A stretch of 6,002 nt of DNA, from positions 1-6,002 of the forward strand of contig JAFXMP010000221.1 of assembly GCA_017530275.1 (NCBI GenBank), read 5' to 3'. How positions within the stretch are numbered: position 1 is the stretch's first letter; every line of letters begins with the position of its first letter. Of this stretch, positions 1 to 5,408 are shown piece after piece. The position numbers were made by a program, and so were the translations under genes. Below the pieces are notes generated by a model. That model made no database searches and was not told the DNA's origin. It saw only the letters and a list, made by a program, of their open reading frames with translations. This DNA is from Clostridia bacterium. GTDB taxonomy: Bacteria > Bacillota_A > Clostridia > Christensenellales > Aristaeellaceae.

Positions 1-925
1 GAACAGCCTGTTCGAGGACAACGCCGAGTTCGGCTACGGCATGAACCTGGGCATCACCCAGCGCCGCAACAAGCTGGCCGACACCGTGAAGGCGCTCATC
101 GCCGTCGAGTGGGCCACCGCCGACATCAAGGCGGCCGGCGCCGAGTGGCTCGAGAAGATGAACGACGCGGAGGGCTCCAAGGAAGCCGGCGCCAAGCTGC
201 TGGCCGCCTGTGAAGAGGGCATTGAGCCCGGCTGCGAGTGCGACGCCTGCAAGCTGGCGAACGAGGTCGTTGCAAACGCCGACCTGCTGACCAAGAAGTC
301 CGTTTGGATCTTCGGCGGCGACGGCTGGGCCTACGACATCGGCTACGGTGGACTGGACCACGTGCTGGCTCAGGGCGAAGACGTCAACGTCCTCGTTCTG
401 GACACCGAGGTGTACTCCAACACCGGCGGACAGGCTTCGAAGTCCTCGCCCACCGGCGCTGTGGCGAAGTTCGCCGCGGCCGGCAAGCGCACCAAGAAGA
501 AGGACCTGGGCCTGATGGCCATGTCCTACGGCTATGTGTACGTGGCTCAGGTGGCCATGGGCGCCGATCCCGCCCAGCTGCTGAAGGCCGTGACCGAGGC
601 CGAAGCCTATCACGGCCCGTCCCTGATCATCGCCTACGCGCCCTGCATCAACCATGGTATCAACATGAGCAAGGCCCAGGCCGAAATCAGGAAAGCCGTT
701 GCTGCCGGTTACTGGCCGCTGTACCGCTACAATCCCGAACTGGATCAGCCTCTCACCATCGACAGCAAAGACCCCACCGAAAGCTATCAGGACTTCATCC
801 GCGGCGAGACCCGTTACCAGACGCTGCTGAAGATGTTCCCCGACGCCGCCGAAAAGCTCTTTGCCCAGAACGAAGAGGACGCCAAGGTCCGTCTTGCCAA
901 CTACAAGCGGATGGCTGGCAACTGA
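1..925 (+). CDS. nifJ: Pyruvate:ferredoxin (flavodoxin) oxidoreductase, C-terminal part (5' truncated by window edge)
   Basis: Cytoplasmic enzyme that converts pyruvate and CoA to acetyl-CoA and CO2 while reducing ferredoxin or flavodoxin. The open frame enters from the window edge (first full codon at base 2) and gives 307 residues ending at TGA 923-925. The fragment covers the end of the thiamine-diphosphate-binding domain. The first residues, NSLFEDNAEFGYGM, are characteristic of NifJ. The diphosphate/Mg-binding stretch GDGWAYDIG starts at base 317 and DTEVYSNTGGQ at base 401. The Cys of APCINHG (codon 644-646, fragment residue 215) matches the distant fourth ligand of the proximal [4Fe-4S] cluster known from Desulfovibrio PFOR; the other three ligands would lie upstream. 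The end, ...ANYKRMAGN, is where family members normally stop, so the 3' end looks intact. The ATG at 41 is internal, because conserved residues continue in frame before it. Codons are strongly C/G-ending, as expected for a highly expressed gene. A terminator follows after 22 bases. Confidence 0.96.
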   Translation, partial: NSLFEDNAEFGYGMNLGITQRRNKLADTVKALIAVEWATADIKAAGAEWLEKMNDAEGSKEAGAKLLAACEEGIEPGCECDACKLANEVVANADLLTKKSVWIFGGDGWAYDIGYGGLDHVLAQGEDVNVLVLDTEVYSNTGGQASKSSPTGAVAKFAAAGKRTKKKDLGLMAMSYGYVYVAQVAMGADPAQLLKAVTEAEAYHGPSLIIAYAPCINHGINMSKAQAEIRKAVAAGYWPLYRYNPELDQPLTIDSKDPTESYQDFIRGETRYQTLLKMFPDAAEKLFAQNEEDAKVRLANYKRMAGN

Positions 926-947
926 TTCTTTCCGGAATCAAAACTCC

Positions 948-977
948 GGGGCTGTCTCACGTGAGACAGCCCCTTTT
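948..977 (+). terminator. Rho-independent terminator of nifJ
   Basis: A perfect 13-bp inverted repeat (GGGGCTGTCTCAC, then GTGAGACAGCCCC, 948-973) is followed directly by TTTT, 22 bases after the nifJ stop. In practice the central bases form a small loop. On the minus strand the palindrome is not followed by a T run, so it mainly serves the plus strand. Confidence 0.9.
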
Positions 978-990
978 CGTGTTCATTTTT

Positions 991-1043
991 AAAAAATGTG
1001 GGGGAAGCTTCTCTTTGGATGCCAAAGAGAAGTTTCCCCCACA
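991..1043 (-). terminator. Rho-independent terminator of the GH2 gene (22-bp stem)
   Basis: Bases 997-1018 pair with 1022-1043 (22 bp, one G-U pair at 1007/1033) around a 3-base loop. The A run at 991-996 becomes six T on the minus strand, immediately after the hairpin. The hairpin begins about 40 bases past the GH2 stop. With the nifJ terminator 18 bases away, it forms a convergent back-to-back terminator pair. The stem is longer than usual for a plain terminator, so it may also be a copy of a dispersed intergenic palindrome (inference). Confidence 0.85.
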
Positions 1044-1084
1044 CCCCTTTCCCAGAAAGCAATAAAGCATTTCCTGTCGATTAA

Positions 1085-3385
1085 CTAAGCAAGTTCTATC
1101 TTGCATTCCGCCAATAAACCGGAGACGGTACGCACATGCAGCGCCGCCTTTCCGGGGCAGGTCCCGGCCCGGAGATAGGCGATGGCCCGGCCATCCAGGG
1201 TGGCGCGGCGGTTTTCCGCATAGGGCGTCAAATCGTCGGGCTTTCCGTTTTCAATGCCCAGCAGAGCGATATCGCCTACAGGCTGGCATAGCAGCATTTC
1301 ATCCTGGGCGGGCTGGCCGTTTTCATCCAGTAGACAGATTTCTACCTGCAAAACGCTTTTTCCGTCGGCAGGTAGTACAGTTGTCTCCTCGGCAAGCCAG
1401 ATTTCGGCGGCAGTCTGAATAGAGGATAGCGTGTCTTCCGCTCCGTCGATCACCGCGCGCAGTGTTCCCGGTTGATAATTGACCTCCCAGCAGGCCCGGC
1501 AGCCATCGTCATCGGTAAGCTGCTTTTTGCCCAGACTTTCTCCGTTCAAAAACAGCTCCGCTTCCTTGGCGTTGGTATAGCAGGATACGATCTTCTTGTC
1601 CCCCGGTTCCCCTTCCCAGCGGAAATGCTCGTTCCATACGCCGTGACGCTCGGCGTTTCCATCTCCCATGGCGATTCGCACAAAAGGCGCATCCGTCCAC
1701 AGAGCCTTGCGCTGGTAATACAGGGGCTTTTCATAGCCCGCTAAGTTCAGCATACCCGCCTGACTGATGCGCACGGGCCAGCCCTTGCATTCCCCCAGGA
1801 AGTCGATGCCCGTCCACAGGAATTGCGCGGACATGAAAGCGTTGTCCCGCACGGCGTACCAGGCCCGGGGATCGTGGCTGTTTTCGCTGCCCAAAATCAC
1901 GCGGCCCGGATAGGTCTTGTGATCGTCCTGATAAAAATGCTCCCGGTAATTGTAGCCCGCGATGTCCAGCGCGTCGGCATAACCGGTATGGTTGGAAAGC
2001 TCCGGGAAGGACAGGGCGCTGGTGACGGGCCGCGTATCGTCCAAATTATGCACGATAGCGGTCAGCTCCTTCGCCACCTTCGCCAGCCGTCCGGCGTCGG
2101 GCTTTCGGGGATCGTAGAGCCGTTCCGCCGCGGGCTTATTGGCGTCATTATTGCCTAAGGCTTCCTTGAACAAGGGCGTCACGTAGGGGTCGTTGGGGTA
2201 GTCGATTTCGTTGCCGATGCTCCACAGCACGATGGAAGGATGGTTCCTGTCCCGCTTCACCATGGAGGTCAAATCGGCAACGTGCCACTGGGGAAAATCC
2301 TCGGCGTAGCCGTAATGCTTGGGCGGGTACACGTTATGCCCCTGCCACCACTTGTTTTTCGTGCCCTCCCATTCGTCGAAAGCCTCGTCCATCACCAGCA
2401 GGCCCAGTTCGTCGCAGGCGTCCAGCAGATCCGGGTCCGGCGGATTGTGGGCCGTGCGCAGGGCGTTACAGCCTGCTTCCTTGAATTTGCGCAGCCGCCG
2501 CTCCCATACGTTTTTTGGCACCGCCGCACCGAGGCACCCCGCGTCGTGATGCACGCACACGCCCTTGAGCTTCATGTTTTCACCGTTCAGGAAAAATCCC
2601 AGGTCAGGATCAAAACGGAAGGTGCGGATGCCGAAGGGGATTCTCACGGTATCCTTGGCTTCACCGGAAAGCAGGGCCTGTCCCTCCAGCGTATACAGAT
2701 ACGGGCTGTCCGGGCTCCACAGCCGGGGATTTTCCACGGTCAATTCAACCGTTCCCCTTTCTCCTGCGGCTCGGCTTTGGGAAATGCATTGTCCGTCCGG
2801 GGTGAGCAGGCGGAAAACGGCTCCATCCCCGCCCAAGGTTTCATACCGCACCCGCAGAACGGCTCTTTCCGCATCCGCCGAAACCGTAGAAGCAAAAACG
2901 TCCCCGTCCGTGAAGCACACCGGATCGGTGATTTCCAATTCCACATGCCGGGTGACGCCGCTGCCGGTGTACCAGCGGGAATCCGCCACGTCGTTATGCT
3001 CCACCCGCACAGCGATCACGTTTTCGCCGGGGCGGACGAATTCGGAAACGTCGTAGGTGAAGCTGGTGTAGCCATAGGCGTGAAAGCCTAAATAATTGCT
3101 GTTCACCCAGACTTTGGCGTGCTTGTACACTCCTTGAAAGGTGAGACGCACTCGCTTGCCTTTTGTTTCTTCGCCTAAAACAAAATGCTTCCGGTACCAG
3201 GCCGTGCCGCCGGGCAGATAGCCCGTGCCGCTGGCATGGCGCTTATCAAAGGGATGCTCCACCGCCCAGTCGTGGGGCAGGGTCACCATGCGCCACCCGC
3301 TGTCGTCATAGCCCATAAAATCCGCGTCGGGCACATCGCCCAAATGAAACCGCCACTCCAGATTCAATTTCTGCCGAACGCCCAT
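1085..3385 (-). CDS. Glycoside hydrolase family 2, beta-galactosidase type, with DUF4982 and GH2_C5-like C-terminal domains
   Basis: Retaining exo-glycosidase, probably a beta-galactosidase acting on imported oligosaccharides. The 766-residue protein has no signal peptide, so it is predicted cytoplasmic. Modules in order: sugar-binding jelly-roll domain (about 8-152, with LPHDWAVEHPFD), Ig-like domain (about 155-252), TIM barrel (about 255-555), DUF4982-like domain (about 585-640, YTNAKEAELFLNG), and a Glyco_hydro2_C5-like domain (about 650-765, LLGIENGKPDD). The likely acid/base is Glu393 (LWSIGNE) and the likely nucleophile Glu501 (VILGSEN), followed by the barrel signature FLWTGIDFLGE. The ATG at 3383-3385 follows GGGAGG with a 5-base spacer; the protein length suits a complete enzyme. 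Codons are less C-ending than in the binding-protein and nifJ genes (more AAT, TTT, GAT, TTG), suggesting lower expression or a different history. It lies downstream of, and on the same strand as, a sugar ABC transporter, but is separated from it by a terminator and a repeat element. Another beta-glycosidase activity is possible, since GH2 also includes glucuronidases and mannosidases. Confidence 0.93.
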   Translation of the reverse strand: MGVRQKLNLEWRFHLGDVPDADFMGYDDSGWRMVTLPHDWAVEHPFDKRHASGTGYLPGGTAWYRKHFVLGEETKGKRVRLTFQGVYKHAKVWVNSNYLGFHAYGYTSFTYDVSEFVRPGENVIAVRVEHNDVADSRWYTGSGVTRHVELEITDPVCFTDGDVFASTVSADAERAVLRVRYETLGGDGAVFRLLTPDGQCISQSRAAGERGTVELTVENPRLWSPDSPYLYTLEGQALLSGEAKDTVRIPFGIRTFRFDPDLGFFLNGENMKLKGVCVHHDAGCLGAAVPKNVWERRLRKFKEAGCNALRTAHNPPDPDLLDACDELGLLVMDEAFDEWEGTKNKWWQGHNVYPPKHYGYAEDFPQWHVADLTSMVKRDRNHPSIVLWSIGNEIDYPNDPYVTPLFKEALGNNDANKPAAERLYDPRKPDAGRLAKVAKELTAIVHNLDDTRPVTSALSFPELSNHTGYADALDIAGYNYREHFYQDDHKTYPGRVILGSENSHDPRAWYAVRDNAFMSAQFLWTGIDFLGECKGWPVRISQAGMLNLAGYEKPLYYQRKALWTDAPFVRIAMGDGNAERHGVWNEHFRWEGEPGDKKIVSCYTNAKEAELFLNGESLGKKQLTDDDGCRACWEVNYQPGTLRAVIDGAEDTLSSIQTAAEIWLAEETTVLPADGKSVLQVEICLLDENGQPAQDEMLLCQPVGDIALLGIENGKPDDLTPYAENRRATLDGRAIAYLRAGTCPGKAALHVRTVSGLLAECKIELA

Positions 3386-3390
3386 AAGCG

Positions 3391-3400
3391 CCTCCCACCC
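3391..3400 (-). promoter_or_regulatory. Ribosome binding site of the GH2 gene
   Basis: On the minus strand GGGTGGGAGG is followed by five bases (CGCTT) and then ATG. The GGGAGG core pairs well with the 16S rRNA 3' end and fixes the start at 3385. The GGGTGG part also matches the heptad units of the upstream inverted repeat, so it could pair with that element's proximal arm. Confidence 0.8.
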
Positions 3401-3434
3401 ATCTTTTCATATTTGTTCTTTCGGAAGGAAGTTC

Positions 3435-3590
3435 AAGAACACTTTAAGTTAGTGTGGAGTTTGGAGAGTGGAGGGTGGAGTTTTGAATTGTCTGTCACTT
3501 TTGAATAGCAACTTGCAGGATAAACTGCGAATCACTATATATAACTCCACCCTCCACTCTCCACCCTCCAAACTCACTGAAAGTGTCCTT
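3435..3590. repeat. 156-bp palindromic intergenic element with 48-bp inverted arms made of 7-bp TGGAGNN units
   Basis: Bases 3435-3482 are complementary to 3543-3590 at 42 of 48 positions, with no gaps. The inner 20 positions of the arms are perfect. The inner part of each arm is a tandem array of four 7-bp units: TGGAGTT, TGGAGAG, TGGAGGG, TGGAGTT at 3455-3482, and the mirror set AACTCCA, CCCTCCA, CTCTCCA, CCCTCCA at 3543-3570. The outer parts share an ACACTTT core. The 60-base centre is AT-rich, holds a direct repeat TTTTGAAT (3481-3488 and 3499-3506) and a small hairpin (3513-3518 with 3525-3530), and has no ORF. No clear target-site duplication flanks it. It could be a MITE-like or REP-like dispersed element, or an RNA structure in the GH2 leader. 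The long inverted repeat is certain; its nature is inference. Confidence 0.85.
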
Positions 3591-3597
3591 TAGATAG

Positions 3598-3635
3598 AGA
3601 AAGGGGATGCCTCCCCTTGCAGTTTGGCATCCCCT
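3598..3635 (-). terminator. Probable rho-independent terminator of the solute-binding protein gene
   Basis: On the minus strand AGGGGATGCC (3635-3626) pairs with GGCATCCCCT (3611-3602), giving 10 bp around a 14-base loop, followed by TTTCT. It starts about 20 bases past the binding-protein stop. The T run is short and interrupted. A competing small hairpin (AAGGGG 3601-3606 with CCCCTT 3613-3618) overlaps it, so partial read-through into the GH2 gene is plausible. Confidence 0.75.
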
Positions 3636-3654
3636 CGTTCCTTTGTCAAGGAAA

Positions 3655-5253
3655 TTATTTGCCGTAGGTGGCGTTGATCTGCGCCTGCAGCTCGGCGGTC
3701 ACTTCGTCCACACCGGCGGCGCGCAGGGCGTTCTGGAATTCGGCCACGATTTCCTCGGCGGTGCCGCTGTACTGGCCAAAGCAGATGTACTTCATGTAGG
3801 TGTTGTAGATTTCGTTGCACTGGTTGATGTAGCTCTGCACCATGCTGTTATCGAACACGAACGCTTCGTAGGGATACATCACGGCGATCTTGTCGTATTC
3901 GTCATACAGGGCGTTGATGGCGTCCCAGTTCATGGCGGAGGAGGGGATTTCCAGCGCGTCGTTGCGGCCCCACCACCAGTTGGTGGAGATGCTGTCGTTG
4001 TCGGCCACATAGGTGTCGGGGGTGTAGCGGTAGCCGTTCTCGTCAAGGGCATAGCTGCGGCCTTCCAGACCGTAGTTGAACAGGTCGTAGCATTCCTTGT
4101 CATTGCACAGCAGGTCGTACACCATCAGGGTGCGTTCGGGGTTGGGGGAAGCGGCGGAAACGGCGGCTACACCGTGGGTCACCAGGTCGCGGGTCACATA
4201 ACCGGCTTCCTTGCCCCAATAGTAGAAGCCCACGTCGGCGTCTTCATCGGTCAGGTACATGGTGTTGTCGGTGCTGGACTTGGGGGAAACCAGGCCGGTC
4301 CAGGTCTGGGTGTGGTGCTGTTCCAGCGCGGTCTTGCCCTGGCGGAACTCAAGGCGGTTGTCAGCGCCGGTGTTGGAAAGCACGTCGGTGGGCCACACGC
4401 CCAGCTCGTCCCATTCCTTCATCAGCTTGGCGTATTCCACCAGCTTGTCGGTTTCTTCCAGGTACAGGCAGTTGATGGTGTAGGGATCGTCCAGATAGCC
4501 GCCCCAGATGGCGCCGCTGGCCAGGCCGTCGATGGCGCGCCACTTGGCGAAGGAGCAGATATAGCCGCCCGCGGGATACGCGGTGCCGTCGGTGTCCCAC
4601 AGCGCGATCAGCTGATCGCCGTAGGTGGCCTTCACGTACTTCACATAAGTGGTCAGGTCGGCCCAGGTCTGGCAGCCGTTCTCCAGCCCGGCTTCCTTGG
4701 CCCAGTCGAGACGATAGGCGAAGCCGTGGTTGGTCCACTGGGAATAATTGTCCTCGGGAATGAAGAAGATGTCGCCTTCATAGGTGCACACATCCCAATG
4801 CTCCTGGGGAACGGTGGCATAGGTCACGGGAGCGTATTTCTCCAGCATTTCCTTGTCCAGTTCCAGGAAGCCGCCGCGCTTGGCGTTGGGCCACGCGTCC
4901 AGCCAGTCGGTGGAAGAACCGATCAGGTCGATGGAGCCGTCCATGGACGCGATGCGCAGGTTGTAGTTGGCCAGATAATCCGTCCAGGAGATCCAGACGA
5001 TGTTCAGCTCGGCGTTCACCTTTTCGGTCAGGATGGCGTTGAGCTGGGCCAGCATTTCGGCGTTGGCGCCGGTCTTGGGCGCGTCGCCGGTGGTCATGTA
5101 GTTGATCACTACATGCTTGGAGGTGTCTACGTCGGCCCATTTTTCAGCCCATACGGCTTCCGCGTTCTCCACGGAAATGTCTTCCGCGAAAACAACGGGG
5201 CACAGGCTCAGGACCATAACGGTCGCCAGGAGCAGAGCAAGGATTTTCTTCAT
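3655..5253 (-). CDS. Extracellular solute-binding protein of a sugar ABC transporter (LplA-like, DUF3502-type C-terminus)
   Basis: Captures an oligosaccharide outside the membrane and delivers it to the neighbouring permeases. The protein has 532 residues, typical of the large Lpl/YtcQ-type binding proteins. Residues 1-23 form a signal peptide: MKK, a hydrophobic core, then VFA|ED, which fits signal peptidase I. Cys18 lies in LSLCP, a poor lipobox (Leu at -1), so lipid anchoring is doubtful. The mature part has binding-protein features such as EMLAQLNAIL (about 66-75), GSIDLIGSS (about 106-114), GDIFFIPEDNYSQ (about 160-172) and a TWADLTTYVKYVK helix (about 196-208). The last 140 residues resemble DUF3502 (YEAFVFDNSMVQSYINQCNEIY ends near 483, then EFQNALRAAGVDEVTAELQ). 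Aromatic residues are abundant (WWWGR near 426-430), as in sugar binders. AAGGAGG lies 7 bases before the ATG at 5251-5253. The gene is last in a permease-to-binding-protein unit and has its own terminator. The ligand is unknown. Confidence 0.93.
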   Translation of the reverse strand: MKKILALLLATVMVLSLCPVVFAEDISVENAEAVWAEKWADVDTSKHVVINYMTTGDAPKTGANAEMLAQLNAILTEKVNAELNIVWISWTDYLANYNLRIASMDGSIDLIGSSTDWLDAWPNAKRGGFLELDKEMLEKYAPVTYATVPQEHWDVCTYEGDIFFIPEDNYSQWTNHGFAYRLDWAKEAGLENGCQTWADLTTYVKYVKATYGDQLIALWDTDGTAYPAGGYICSFAKWRAIDGLASGAIWGGYLDDPYTINCLYLEETDKLVEYAKLMKEWDELGVWPTDVLSNTGADNRLEFRQGKTALEQHHTQTWTGLVSPKSSTDNTMYLTDEDADVGFYYWGKEAGYVTRDLVTHGVAAVSAASPNPERTLMVYDLLCNDKECYDLFNYGLEGRSYALDENGYRYTPDTYVADNDSISTNWWWGRNDALEIPSSAMNWDAINALYDEYDKIAVMYPYEAFVFDNSMVQSYINQCNEIYNTYMKYICFGQYSGTAEEIVAEFQNALRAAGVDEVTAELQAQINATYGK

Positions 5254-5260
5254 GGTTTTT

Positions 5261-5267
5261 CCTCCTT
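5261..5267 (-). promoter_or_regulatory. Strong ribosome binding site of the solute-binding protein gene
   Basis: On the minus strand a perfect AAGGAGG is followed by AAAAACC (7 bases) and ATG, within an A-rich unstructured context. This is a near-ideal Firmicutes site. It fixes the start at 5253 and suits the high expression usual for binding proteins. Confidence 0.9.
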
Positions 5268-5275
5268 TTTATTTT

Positions 5276-5408
5276 AGGGCGCATAGCCCTTGGGAACAGA
5301 AAATAGCATCCGCAGCCTCAATCGGCGCGACTGCCCTTCATGGGCAGATCGCTTGTTTCGGCTGATTTCACCGCCGATTTATTGTCGCCACTGGCGACAA
5401 TCGGCGGT
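5276..5408 (-). promoter_or_regulatory. Structured spacer between permease and binding-protein genes, with alternative hairpins
   Basis: This holds no gene. Read on the minus strand, a hairpin starts directly after the permease stop: 5399-5408 pairs with 5370-5379 (ACCGCCGATT with AATCGGCGGT, 10 bp), capped by GTCGCC/GGCGAC (5393-5398 with 5384-5389) and a 4-base bulge. A second hairpin lies at 5327-5352 (10 bp with one bulged A, 5-base loop), and a small one at 5276-5290. None is followed by a T run, so they are not ordinary terminators. The segment 5371-5379 can also pair with 5320-5327, giving two exclusive folds. A likely role is protecting upstream mRNA or uncoupling expression of the binding protein from the permeases (inference). 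Confidence 0.55.

Noticed and set aside
41..43. ATG at 41 as the start of a short PFOR-like protein
   Set aside because: Conserved NifJ residues continue in frame upstream to the window edge, so this is an internal Met.
238..1065. Plus-strand open frame of 275 codons overlapping nifJ in another frame
   Set aside because: Its translation is Arg-rich, typical of an off-frame reading of GC-rich coding DNA. It also runs through both terminator hairpins.
2240..3091. Plus-strand open frame of 283 codons inside the GH2 gene
   Set aside because: It is antisense to a protein with complete GH2 domains and catalytic motifs, shows no family features, and is explained by GC-rich codon structure.
3406..3436. 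Possible promoter for the GH2 gene (minus strand TTGAAC, 19 bases, TATGAA)
   Set aside because: The spacing is too long, and the start point would fall almost on the ribosome binding site, leaving only about a 14-base leader. The match is no better than expected in an AT-rich stretch.
3455..3482. Tandem heptads considered as a CRISPR-like or VNTR array
   Set aside because: Units are 7 bp with no spacers, and only four per arm. They are better described as part of the inverted-repeat element.
3435..3590. Element considered as an insertion sequence
   Set aside because: It has no transposase frame, only 60 bases between the arms, and no evident target-site duplication.
3607..5277. Long plus-strand open frame (556 codons) opposite the binding-protein gene
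   Set aside because: It is the antisense shadow of a clear gene with C/G-ending codons. Its translation is low-complexity, rich in Val, Gly, His and Ala, with no recognisable domain. The minus-strand protein has a signal peptide, RBS and family motifs.
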